A stretch of 64,000 nucleotides of DNA from Pelobates cultripes (lineage: Eukaryota; Chordata; Amphibia; Anura; Pelobatidae): positions 119,600,754 through 119,664,753 of the forward strand of contig OW240917.1 of NCBI GenBank assembly GCA_933207985.1. Direction: 5' to 3'. Shown here piece after piece: positions 40,948 to 51,159 of this stretch. The position numbers were made by a program, and so were the translations under genes. How positions within the stretch are numbered: position 1 is the first letter of the stretch; every line of letters begins with the position of its first letter. The notes below the pieces were generated by a model that ran no database searches, was not told where the DNA came from, and saw only the letters and a list, made by a program, of their open reading frames with translations.

Positions 40948-41595
40948 TGATTTAGATACCAAAGAAAACTTTGATTATTTGTCTATCTACTTCTTTCTAA
41001 ATAGATTGTGCGTATGTCTTCTGGAAGTAAATCACACCGGACACATTGCAGGTTTATGAAGAACTCCAGAGTAGCCTTTATTCCAGGGGGTGCAATTCCC
41101 TTTTAAAGCAGAAATACGTCATGTACAGAGTCACAGTTAACATACAGTATACATTTATCAATTGGTTAACAGTCTAAGGGGTCTTGTCTAAACCCCCCCT
41201 ACAGGATGTAGTGTCGTCATTACAGACTTCTCCCACCCATATTTTGGCTCCATCTTGGTTACACAATGGGAGGGGGGGAAGTGAGTAGTAGTTACTTTAA
41301 CAGCGATTCTCTATTTTGTTACATGTGGCACATAGCTGTTACTTTGCACAAAGGAAGTAGGGGAGGAGTTTAATAAAGGAAGATGTTCTTTTAACACAGG
41401 AATTTGTTACATGAGGCTTGCTTGATGGGAAGGGGGGAGGCTAGCAGGATGGGAGGAATTTGCAGAGAAAATAGTGACTGAACACATTGTAGGGGGGGAA
41501 GGGAATATTTGCTCTAGCAGCCAGTTTTAACATAGTGAACACAGAATAAATAGAGATTAGTAAATAATTTTATTTTAATTCTTCTGTCCATAACA
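40948..41595 (-). repeat. 3' LTR of provirus A
   Basis: 648 bp, TGTTATGGAC...CTAAATCA on the minus strand. TATA-like TTTAAAAGGG and AATAAA (plus-strand TTTATT at 41077-41082) lie in the expected U3/R positions. It pairs with the 5' LTR at 52155-52806. Confidence 0.9.
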
Positions 41596-41632
41596 ATTTC
41601 AGCTCATTGAATTGGCCCCTTAAAATGACTAT
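41596..41632 (-). other. 3' LTR inner junction with copied host flank, then polypurine tract
   Basis: Bases 41596-41617 are identical to the MITE host flank at 52807-52828 outside the 5' LTR, although this position should be proviral. The polypurine tract (CATTTTAAGGGG on the minus strand) follows at 41614-41626. Confidence 0.8.
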
Positions 41633-41819
41633 TTTACTAACAACTACTATCTCTAACTCTAATACTGTCCCTATAGAAAAATAACAAATGGCTATCTTGC
41701 ACATCTGTCTGAACAGGCCTCGAACACTTCACTGCGCGGGTAACCCGTAGCAGCTTGTCCACTACTTCTTCCCGCGACAGACTTCTGCCCGTAGAGACAG
41801 ACGCTATCCCTGAATGTCC

Positions 41820-42877
41820 TTAAGTGAAAGTAGCTGTTGATTTAATGCGGTGGGACTGTAAGGGTGTATGTGGTGTATCACGGTCTATGTCGTCAATCTC
41901 TTGGTGAAGGAAGGTCGGGGTGGTCTGGTCAATTGTCTGATCAACTGTCTTTTGTAGGCATTTCTTAAGACAGGGTAACACACAACAAACAAGAAGAGCG
42001 AGGATGATTATCATTATTAAAATGGCAACACCTATTTGGGCCAGAGCACCTTGCCATCCAGTCATCCATCCAAACCATCTTTCCCATGGATCTCTGGCCC
42101 CAGAATTTCGTTTCAGCTCGTTGGACAAACTCTTTAACTTTTCTATTGCCAACGTTACCTTACCATTAGGGTCTGTATTATCTGGAATATAGGTACATCA
42201 TGTTATGGTGTCTGGGAGTATTTTACATACTTTCCCTTTTCCTGCCAAAATCATCTCTAAGCTTATTCTATTCTGGAAGGTCATCTGAGAGGTAGCTTGT
42301 AACCGCCCTATCCCACCATATATCCCATAACAAGTATAGTTCCCTGGATATATATAGTAATGCCTTCGTCTGAGTTAATATTTTTAGTAATGATTGGGTA
42401 TTAAGTTTCCATGACTCGCATGCTGACCGCTTAGGTTTAAATACTGTGTAGAGACTTAAAAAGCATACTTCGTATCCGGAGGAAGATTCAGGGATACAGT
42501 ACCTGGGTGAGGCCTCGCTCCTCCGCAGACATAGCAGTTAGACTTGTTATGTTTAGTAGCATTGTATTTCATCCATTCAAGCCACAAGTTAGATTCAGAG
42601 AAACTTGTCTCTACAGCCATAGTATCCTCAAATATGGGATGACTACCATGTCTTTTAAAGTCCTAATGTGTGGTTTGAGGGGATTAACAGTCATGTGCAT
42701 AGCACCTACCCATTCAGGTGAGTCATACATATCCTGTAAGAAAAAGGTCTCCTGTTTATTGTATGAACCTCTTCCCTTCCAATTCAGATTTTAGTAGCCG
42801 TAATGCTTGGGAGAATAGATTCAAACTTAGTTTCTTACCTTAAAATCATTTGGTACCCCCCTTGACACCCCTATGGC

Positions 42878-42916
<39 letters not shown>

Positions 42917-43018
42917 GGTAAAACCACCCTTTATAGGGGTACTCCTTTTTGTCCTGAAGCATGCATGAGGTGTGTCAAGAGTACCTTGGGGATTGTCATG
43001 TGTTATGTGTATGGACAT
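41820..43018 (-). pseudogene. Retroviral envelope pseudogene (provirus A)
   Basis: The minus-strand frame 41820-42152 is the C-terminal part of a transmembrane envelope subunit: an ectodomain end rich in Trp (WFGWMTGW), one hydrophobic membrane segment and a short cytoplasmic tail. Upstream pieces at 42160-43018 align with the second provirus at 63088-63999. The breaks include a TGA in the cysteine motif region, frameshifts, and an AT/GT microsatellite (about 42881-42918) grown within the coding sequence. No functional envelope can be made. Confidence 0.8.
42881..42918. repeat. AT/GT microsatellite inside the envelope remnant
   Basis: A run of AT dinucleotides followed by GTGTGTG replaces a short non-repetitive segment present in the homologous region near 63755-63775. 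Confidence 0.8.
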
Positions 43019-43469
43019 AATAACCTTGGCTAGGGCACATTTACTTATTCTTAATCTTAGAAATCTTGTCTCATGCTACCCTAGTACTGGCAGATTCAGA
43101 TCATTTAAACATTCAATATTAATATCACCACAAACTCAAGATAAGCAGATGATCCTGAAGAAGCTTTGACTGTGCGTAGGCACCTTAGAAGTGAGGGCTG
43201 CAGGGTAAGGAGTATGTCTGTTTCACTTTAGTTTCACGAGGTCCCCTTTTGGGGTATTCGGTTTTCCATCGATGGCAGGTGGTCAGGCATTATTATGGCC
43301 ATCAAAACACCCACTTGTTGATATTTTTTTTCTTTTTTCAACAAATATCTTTGCTCTATAAAAATGGAGTTTCAAAAAGGGTTGTCAAGATCAACAAATG
43401 CTACTTCACATGATGCAGAGGCAGGCTTGATTCTGGAATGATGAATCCACGGGGTGATCTCTGTAACTT

Positions 43470-43760
43470 TCACGGTGCACTACTCAGCATGTGGTCTTGG
43501 TTATCACTTTGGTGGCTGGATAGGCCTCTGGCCATCCTGAAAACATGTCTGCTATAATTAATGCATATTTGAACCAGCCACTCTTTGGCATTCTGGATGT
43601 AGTCAACTTGACTCCTCTGGAAGAGATAATGAGGTTTGGCTAGATGCTTGGGGCTTTCCTCCATTCTTCCTGAGTTGCCCTTGGCACAGATGGCACAAGA
43701 TTTACAGTAACTGTTGGTCAGAGAGGCAATTCCTGGTACTTCAGAGTATTTATTAATCAA
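43470..43760 (-). pseudogene. Retroviral integrase fragment (provirus A)
   Basis: The minus-strand frame contains a CKSC-AIC cysteine pair of the integrase zinc-binding domain, then a proline-rich linker and QVDYI, which in retroviral integrases carries the first catalytic Asp. The frame degenerates soon after. No other polymerase domain is recognisable between here and the gag traces. Confidence 0.65.
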
Positions 43761-43769
43761 AAGAGTTCA

Positions 43770-44600
43770 TGAGGGTTCTGGACAGATGCTCCATAGGCCC
43801 ACTGGACCACTGCTGAGTATATGTTCTTGGGCAAGCAGAACTTGAGATTGTTGAAGTACAGCCCGTCTTTAAGGGTTGCCCCTTTCTGTTCCCAGCTTGT
43901 GGTTTTTTTGTTTTTTTTCTTTCCAGGGTCAGTAGCTGCTTGTTATTCCTTCGGGAGCTTGAGGTCTGTGGGTAGGATCTTACATGGTGAATATGGGAGT
44001 TTCTTCAGCAGACACTTTTCTGTCCACTTCCCTTAGAAAATTTGGGACAACCTAAAGTGATACTTCTCCACAGATGCTAACTCATCGTTGATGACATTGG
44101 TAATACAGGTAGCCTGATCAGCCAATTTATCTTAGGCTTAAACAAGTCATACCATGTAGTGGAATGGGTCAATAGGATTCGGTCAGTTCTACAGTAAAAG
44201 GGCATAGTAAGGGTGGACGTGATGTTACGTTAGCAGTAGGCGTGGCTGTGGATAGTGGGAAATCAGCCTTATCCATTCCCATATATTATTCCTTTTGTCT
44301 TCAGTTTATGTCCAGGCGTTGCAATATATAGTAATCCATTATCAGTCATGATATTAAAATCTCATTCTCATGAATTAAATCAAAGATTTTAAATCAACCT
44401 CAGAAGCAACAAAGAATAAATCTATTGTTTTTTCCTTCTGTAAAATGATTGGAGTTACTGTATAATAGCATACAACCAATATAACATACATAAAATCAAT
44501 GAAAAAACAAACAAAAACAATAAAAAACAGTACAGACTAACAATTTAGTAAAACAACAAACAAACATATATCTCTATTCTTGTGCTGGTTTTAACTCTAG
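43770..44600 (-). other. Proviral interior, unassigned
   Basis: Presumably deleted or decayed polymerase and untranslated sequence of provirus A. I could not place any domain. Confidence 0.35.
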
Positions 44601-45169
44601 AATCCAATATCTGCAAGATCTTAAATAATGTGCACCAAACACAAATAACTTTTAGTAGTTATATTCTGTCTTTGAGTGTTTGTAGTTGAGGCAATTGGCA
44701 GTGGCTCAGGCGTCTGTATCGCTCTTTCACTCTGAGTTCTAGGGGGGAAAAGGAGGGGGTCAAATCTGCACTTCTCTCTCTGCGTCTAACAAGTCAGTGT
44801 AACCCCTTAATGTCTGGATACCTCCTTACTTTATCTAAGAATAAAGCAACTTCCTTCAAAGTACTTTTTTTTTTTTCTAGCAATTACAATTGCAGTTGAA
44901 TCTAGATCTTGACATTTTTTTTTCACAAACTCATTAATAGTTCATGGATTTTCAAATTAAGTTTTACAGCTCTGTCCTGAAATTCATTAATTGTTCATGG
45001 ATTTTCAAATTAAGTTTTACAGCTCTGTCCTGCAAATTACTCTGTGAGGATACATTTACAGTATCTATTGGTTCTGGAATTAAATTCTGTGCCTGTATTT
45101 TTCTTGTATTAACACACACGTGCTTAACTTCATTTGTAAGCTGGCAAATAAGATCATTTCTTAATTCAA
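44600..45169 (-). pseudogene. Gag-like remnant of provirus A
   Basis: Minus-strand frames (for example 44964-45169) give lysine- and glutamate-rich helical sequence in the position expected of gag. The assignment rests on position, not on a recognised motif. It contains a 53-bp-period duplication (44941 and 44994) that shifts the frame. The CR1 LINE cuts it at 45170. Confidence 0.4.
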
Positions 45170-46420
45170 CATAAAGGCACACCCCTAACTCACTGAGCTT
45201 GCTCACATTACTTGAAAGCAGCCTCTATTAAAGGACCACTCTAGGCACCCAGACCACTTCAGCTTAATGAAGTGGTCTGGGTGCCAGGTCCAGCTAGGCT
45301 TAACCCATTTTTTAATAAACATAGCAGTTTCACAGAAACTGCTATGTTTATCAATGGGTTAAGCCTTCCCCTATTTCCTCTAGTGGCTGTCTCATTGACA
45401 GCCACTAGAGGCGCTTGCATGCTTCTCACTGTGATTTTCACAGTGAGAGCACGCCAGCGTCCATAGGAAAGCATTATGAATGCTTTCCTATGTGACCGGC
45501 TAAATGCGCGCGCAGCTCTTGCCGCGCGTGCGCATTCAGCCGACGGGGAGGAGAAGAGGAGGAGGGCTCCCCGCCCAGCGCTGGAAAAAGGTAAGTTTTT
45601 ACCCCTTTCCCCCTTCCAGAGCCGGGCGGGAGGGGATCCCTGAGGGTGGAGGCACCCTCAGGGCACTATAGTGCCAGGAAAACGAGTATGTTTTCCTGGC
45701 ACTGTAGTGGTCCTTTAAGTAGACTCTTTCAAGTAGGAGTTAGAAAACCAGGAGTTACTTGGAGTGGTTTGTATACTGTGGAGAGTGGTTTGTATACTGT
45801 GAAGAGTGGTTTGTATTTTATTTTTGTTTAATCTTTAAAGTTGGTAAGGTTTAAAAATTTTTATTTTTTTATTTTTTTCTGTGTTCTGGTTCCCCCCCTC
45901 CCCTTTTTTTGTGCTGCTGCTTGATTGATTGGGGGAGTGTTCATTGTTTGCACCTGTGTGGGATTTGTATCCCCATAAAGGCACACCCCTAACTCACTGA
46001 GCTTGCTCACATTACTTGAAAGCAGCCTCTATTAAGTAGACTCTTTCAAGTAGGAGTTAGAAAACCAGGAGTTACTTGGAGTGGTTTGTATACTGTGGAG
46101 AGTGGTTTGTATACTGTGGAGAGTGGTTTGTATTTTATTTTTGTTTAATCTTTAAAGTTGGTAAGGTTTAAAAAAAAGAAAAAAAAAATTTAAATTTACT
46201 TTTTTTTTTTTCCTGTGTTCTGGTTTTCCCACCCTTTTTTTTGTGCTGCTGCTTGATTGATTGGGGGAGTGTTCATTAATTACACCTGTGTGGGATTTGT
46301 ATCCCCATAAAGGCACACCCCTAACTCACTGAGCTTGCTCACATTATTTGAAAGCAGCCTCTATTAAGTAGACTCTTTCAAGTAGGAGTTAGAAAACCAG
46401 GAGTTGAAACAAACAAGGGG
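45170..46420 (+). promoter_or_regulatory. Tandem 5' monomers of the CR1
   Basis: Each unit begins CATAAAGGCACACCCCTAAC and continues ACTCACTGAGCTTGCTCAC, TATTAAGTAGACTCTTTC and repeated GAGAGTGGTTTGTATACTGT. Units start at 45170, 45974 and 46306 (332-bp period between the last two). The third runs directly into ORF1. By analogy with tandem promoter monomers of other LINEs these probably carry the promoter. Confidence 0.8.
45228..45718 (+). mobile_element. TTAA MITE family 1 inside the first CR1 monomer
   Basis: The uninterrupted monomers read CCTCTATTAAGTAGAC. Here the same text is split as CCTCTATTAA-element-TTAAGTAGAC, a natural empty-site comparison proving a TTAA duplication. The element matches the copy at 9697-10198 closely, including the CpG-rich core. 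Confidence 0.95.
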
Positions 46421-46466
46421 TTCAAACTATCAAGGTAATTGTTTTTATTTACTGTTTAAAGGGGAA

Positions 46467-47461
46467 ATGAGTGTTAGCAAGATTGCTGGTTTAACTCAAT
46501 GCACATCTTGTTGCATGTATGGATGCCTGGATGTACCCGTCCAGGGTCCATACCTCTGTGATGGTTGTGTGCGAGTGGCTTCTCTGGAAGCTCAGATTGG
46601 AGATCTCGAGAAGCAAATCGCAACATTGAGGGAGATTGACAATCTGGAGAGGAATCTGCTGCTCACTGAGCAGAGTTTAGTGGGGACAGGTAGTGGAGAG
46701 GGAGGAGATAATACAGATGGGGAACAGGCATGTAGCTGGGTGACAGTGGGGCGAGGAAGCGGGGGGGGGGGAGGAAAGGGCTAGCTAGTCCTGATTTGGT
46801 GCAACCTAGCAGATTTGCCCGTTTGAGGGAAGATGTTGGGAGCATCAGCTCAGGAGTAGCTGTATTAGAGGAAGCTGTTTCTTCTAACAGCCGAGCTAAC
46901 AGCCCCCCTAGTACGGGTGGGGATCAAAATGTAAGGAAGGCAAGACAGGTTGTGGTGGTAGGGGACTCTATCATTAGGAGAGCCGATAGGACAATCTGCC
47001 GCTCTGATCGGCTCAACCGGACAGTTTGCTGTCTCCCGGGTGCTCGGGTCCGGCATGTTGCTGACAGAGTGGATGGATTATTGGGAGGGGCTGGGGCTGG
47101 GGGTGACCCAGCGGTCATGGTCCATGTTGGTACCAATGACAAAGTAAGAGGAAGATGGAAGGTCCTAAAGAATGATTTCAGGGAATTAGGTAGCAAACTT
47201 AAGAAAAGGACCTCCAAGGTGGTATTCTCTGAGATATTACCTGTGCCACGCGCTACAGTGGAAAGGCAGCTGGAGATTAGAGAGGTCAATGCGTGGCTTA
47301 AGTCTTGGTGCAGGAAGGAGGGTTTTGGGTTTTTAGAGCACTGGGCCGACTTTGCGATTGGGTACAACCTTTATAGTGGTGATGGATTGCACCTAAACGG
47401 GAGAGGGTCTGCAGTGCTGGGGGATAGGATGGCTAGAAGGTTGGAGGAGATTTTAAACTAG
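46467..47461 (+). pseudogene. CR1 ORF1 (zinc finger, coiled coil, SGNH esterase), one frameshift
   Basis: CR1-type ORF1 protein, thought to bind the element RNA and carry an esterase. From ATG 46467: cysteine-rich zinc-finger/PHD-like segment (CTSCCMYGC...CDGC), then a coiled coil (SLEAQIGDLEKQIATL). A G run at 46760-46771 precedes a frame change; the second frame reads through it to 47461. That part is an SGNH hydrolase domain: VVVGDSIIRR (block I Ser), VMVHVGTND (block III), and SGDGLHLNGRG (block V Asp-His). Full length would be about 331 residues. Slippage in the G run could be a mutation or an assembly error. Confidence 0.85.
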
Positions 47462-47612
47462 TAGTAGGGGAGGAGGGTCATAGCAATCTACAAAATGGAG
47501 ATAGGACAGAAAGGAGATGGGCTTTAGCACAGTATAAGGGGGGTGGAAACGGGGGTAGGGCAAGCTCAGAACAGAGAAGCTGTGTAATGTTGAAAATTCA
47601 CAAAATATACAA

Positions 47613-48728
47613 GTGACGCATAATATTAAATGTATGCTTACTAATGCAAGGAGCCTAAATAACAAAATGGGGGAACTAGAGGCATTAGCATACACTAAAC
47701 AATATGATATAATAGGCATAACTGAAACATGGTGGGATGAGACACATGACTTGGCAGCTAACTTAAATGGGTACATGTTATTTAGGAAGGATAGGAAAAA
47801 CAAGAAGGGTGGTGGGGTATGTTTGTATGTCAAACATGATTTAATGCCAAATGTTAAGCAAATGGAATGCGAGGAGGATAATGTGGAAGCTTTATGGGTA
47901 AATATCTGCTCGGGGGAAAAGAAGGGAAACCAACTATTGGTTGGGATATGTTATAAACCACCTAATGTTAATATTGATGAGGAACAACAGCTGTTTGAGC
48001 AAATTGAGAAAGCTGCAAATCTGGGTAACACTTTAATTATTGGAGATTTTAATTACCCGGATATAAATTGGGACAGAGGGACTAGTGCCTCAGCAAAGGG
48101 AATTAGGTTTTTAAACCTGTTAAATGACACCTTCATGTCACAACTTGTACAAGCACCAACTAGAATGGATGCTTGTCTGGACCTGGTTTTAACCAACAAC
48201 GTTGATCTTTTGACCAACATTCAAGTAGGTGAGCACTTGGGAAATAGTGATCACAATATAGTGTCCTTTGAAATAAACTCAAAACAAAAGCACATGGGGA
48301 ATACTAAAACATATAATTTTAAAAAGGCCAATTTCAATAAGTTAAGGGAAGCTTTACAATATATTGACTGGCATAAACTCTTTAGCGAAAAGAACACTGA
48401 GGATAAATGGATCATCTTCCAACAAATATTACAAAGGTACATTTCTCAGTATGTACCATTGGGAAATAAATATAAAAGAAACAAATTAAAACCAACATGG
48501 CTTAGTAGAGAAGTAAAACAAGAGATTACAACCAAGAGAAGGGCATTTAAAGCATTTAAATCGGACAAATCAGATGCATCTTATAAAAGATATAAGGATG
48601 CAAATAATGCGTGCAAAAAGGCAATTAGACTTGCTAAACTTCAAAATGAAATAATGATAGCTGAAGAGAGCAAAACCAACCCCAAAGCATTTTTTAAGTA
48701 CATAAATTCTAAAAAAAAAACAAAATGA
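47613..48728 (+). pseudogene. CR1 ORF2, endonuclease half
   Basis: A Mg-dependent endonuclease that nicks the target DNA. Motifs in order: LTNARSLNNK, IGITETWW (catalytic Glu), LIIGDFNYPDINWD (Asp/Asn), LDLVLTNN and NSDHNIVSFEIN (catalytic His). The frame here opens with a GTG at 47613; the first ATG is 47634. It runs into a stop at 48726-48728 just after an A run, and the protein sense resumes in another frame (48760-48873, EDQEKAGILNNFFSSVY), so a homopolymer indel breaks ORF2. Confidence 0.9.
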
Positions 48729-48873
48729 AAGCGTAGGTACACTAAAAACTGAAACGGGGGTGTTAATTAATGAAGACCAGGAAAAGGCAGGAATTTTAAA
48801 TAACTTTTTCTCCTCCGTATATATTAAGGAAGAACCCATGGCAATAGATGTGCAAATGATTGCTACTAAAAAC

Positions 48874-48973
48874 NNNNNNNNNNNNNNNNNNNNNNNNNNN
48901 NNNNNNNNNNNNNNNNNNNNNNNNNNNNNNNNNNNNNNNNNNNNNNNNNNNNNNNNNNNNNNNNNNNNNNNNN
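48874..48973. other. Assembly gap (100 N)
   Basis: Exactly 100 N, probably a gap of unknown size. It is flanked on the right by CA-rich tandem sequence (48974-49066), a likely cause of assembly failure. It hides the left end of the hAT element and the junction with CR1. Confidence 0.99.
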
Positions 48974-49501
48974 GACACACACAGTCACATACACACACAC
49001 AGTCAGACACATACACAGACACAAACACACACACACACAGTCAGACACAAACACACACACACACATTAACATTTTTTTTAAATTTAAATCCCCCCCCAAC
49101 CTCCTTACCTTTGGGAGTGCTGGGGGGGGTCTCTCTCCCTGGTGGTCCAGTGGCTGCAGGTCGTGCGGCGTTGGCAGGCGGGCGGGCGGCCGGCGAGGGA
49201 GCACTTCCCATGAGCTGACTGCTCAGCTCCCTCGCGCGTCGGCTGCAGAGTGAGGCTGGGAACCGGAAGATGACGTCATCTTCCCGCCCTTAGCCTCACT
49301 TTATGGTAGCGCTGCAGGAGCTGAGCAGTCAGCTCATGGGAAGTGCTCACCGCCGCCGCTTCCGGATGTCAGTTAGCCGCGAGGCTAACTAGGCATTTGC
49401 CCTGGGCATTTGGGGGGCGGCGTTTTTTGCCGCCCCCTGAAAAATGCCGCCCAAGGCAAATGCCTTGTTTGCCTCGCGGCTAATACGTCCCTGGGTATCC
49501 A
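48974..49501. mobile_element. hAT element inserted in CR1 ORF2 (left end in gap)
   Basis: The right end reads GAGGCAAACAAGG-type sequence inverted to TTAGCCGCGAGG...TAATACGTCCCTG at 49493, the same terminus as the element at 30482-30689. GGTATCCA (49494-49501) is the expected 8-bp duplication, but its partner is hidden. It contains a CA repeat, and an inverted pair GAGCTGAGCAGTCAGCTCAT / ATGAGCTGACTGCTCAGCTC. Confidence 0.82.
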
Positions 49502-50953
49502 TCCACGTGTACTTAAGGAACTAAGTGCAGAAATAAGTGAACCTCTGTTTTTAATCTTTCAAGATTCTTTTCTTTCAGCAAGTGTTCCGGAGGATTGGAG
49601 GAAGGCAGATGTGGTTCCTATATTCAAAAAGGGTTCAAAATCCTTGCCTGGAAATTATAGACCTGTGAGCTTAACTTCTGTGGCTTGTAAAATATTTGAA
49701 AGGTTATTAAGGGATAATATTCAAGAATTCCTTGAGAAGAACATGGTTATCAGCAAAAATCAGCATGGTTTTATGAAGCACAGGTCATGTCAAACTAACT
49801 TGATTGCTTTCTACGAAGAAGTAAGTAGAAGTTTAGATCAGGGTGTTGCCGTGGATGTGATCTATTTGGATTTTGCCAAGGCATTTGATATAGTTCCACA
49901 CAATAGATTAGTGTTCAAACTCAAGGAAATCGGTCTAGATGAAAATGCTTGTTCTTGGGTAGAACATTGGCTTAAAAACAGAGTACAAAGAGTTGTCATT
50001 AATGGTAAAATTTCAAGCTGGACAGAGGTGGCAAGTGGTGTCCCTCAGGGGTCAGTTCTGGGACCCCTTCTATTTAACATGTTTATAAATGATCTTGAAG
50101 ACCGCATTGAAAGTCATGTTTCAGTGTTTGCAGATGACACCAAACTTTGTAAAACAATACAATGTGAGTAAGATATTACTTTGCTGCAGAGGGATTTAGA
50201 TAGACTGGGGGACTGGGCACTCAAATGGCAGATGAAATTTAATGTTGAAAAATGCAAAGTTATGCACTTCGGCGTAAAGAATACACAAGCAACGTATACC
50301 CTTAATGGAAGCGAATTAGGGATAACAACACATGAAAAGGACTTGGGAATTGTTATAGACAACAAAATATGCAACAGTGTGCAATGTCAATCAGCAGTGG
50401 CCAAGGCCAGTAAGGTATTGTCATGCATGAAAAAGGGCATTCATTCTCGGGACAAGAATATAATTTTGCCTCTTTATAAATCACTGGTAAGACCCTATAT
50501 TGAATATGCTGTGCAATTTTGGGCACCTGTTCTAAAGAAGGATATTATGGCACTAGAAAAAGTGCAGAGGCGGGCTACAAAATTAATAAAAGGAATGGAA
50601 CATATCGGCTATAAAGAAAGGTTAACAAATTTAAACCTATTTAGTTTAGAAAAACGTCGCCTGAGAGGGGATATGATAACATTTTACAAATATATTCGGG
50701 GCCAATACAAACCATTGTGTGGAAATCTATTCACAAACCGGACTTTACATAGGACACGAGGCCATGCGTTTAGACTGGAAGAAAGAAGATTTCGCCTAAG
50801 GCAAAGGAAAGGTTTTTTACTGTAAGAACAATCAGGATGTGGAATTCTCTGCCTGAGGAAGTGGTTTTATCAGAGTCCATACAGATGTTCAAACGGCTAC
50901 TAGATGCATACTTGCAAGAACAGAATATTCAAGGATATAATCTTTCAATGTAG
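49494..50953 (+). pseudogene. CR1 ORF2, reverse transcriptase and C-terminus
   Basis: Reverse transcriptase of CR1. The text resumes after the hAT element at GIHPRVLKELS and shows PEDWRKADVVPIFKKGS, NYRPVSLTSVACKIFERLL, YLDFAKAFDIVPH (motif A Asp), GVPQGSVLGPLLF, and VFADDTKLC (motif C Asp pair). An in-frame TAA at 50169-50171 interrupts, and the same frame continues with LQRDLDRLGDWALKWQMKFN to 50822. A frameshift then leads to MWNSLPEEVVLSES and a final stop at 50951-50953. The first 27 residues of the open frame starting at 49410 come from the hAT element. Confidence 0.92.
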
Positions 50954-51159
50954 GGTAATAACTGCTTGATCCAAGGATAAATCTGACTGCCATTCTGGGG
51001 TCAAGAAGGAATTTTTTTCCTAGCTTGTTGCAAAACTGTGCTTCAAACTGGGTTTTTTTGCCTTCTTTTGGATCAACAGCAAAAAACAAATGTGAGGTAG
51101 GCTGAACTTGATGGAAGCAAGTCTCTTTGCAGCTATGTAACTATGTAACTCTAGCCTCT

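Larger units (their letters stand above)
45170..51150 (+). mobile_element. Near-full-length CR1 LINE with tandem 5' units
   Basis: About 6 kb in plus orientation inside provirus A. Order: three 5' units (45170, 45974, 46306), ORF1 (46467-47461), ORF2 endonuclease (about 47613-48728), an interruption by a hAT element and assembly gap, ORF2 reverse transcriptase and C-terminus (49494-50953), 3' UTR, and a terminal duplication CTATGTAA-CTATGTAA at 51133-51148. Disabling lesions: a G-run frameshift in ORF1, an A-run frameshift and an in-frame TAA in ORF2, and a frameshift near its end. Confidence 0.92.

Noticed and set aside
48570..49218. Open frames spanning the N block
   Set aside because: The N residues remove stops artificially, and the flanks belong to CR1 and hAT sequence.
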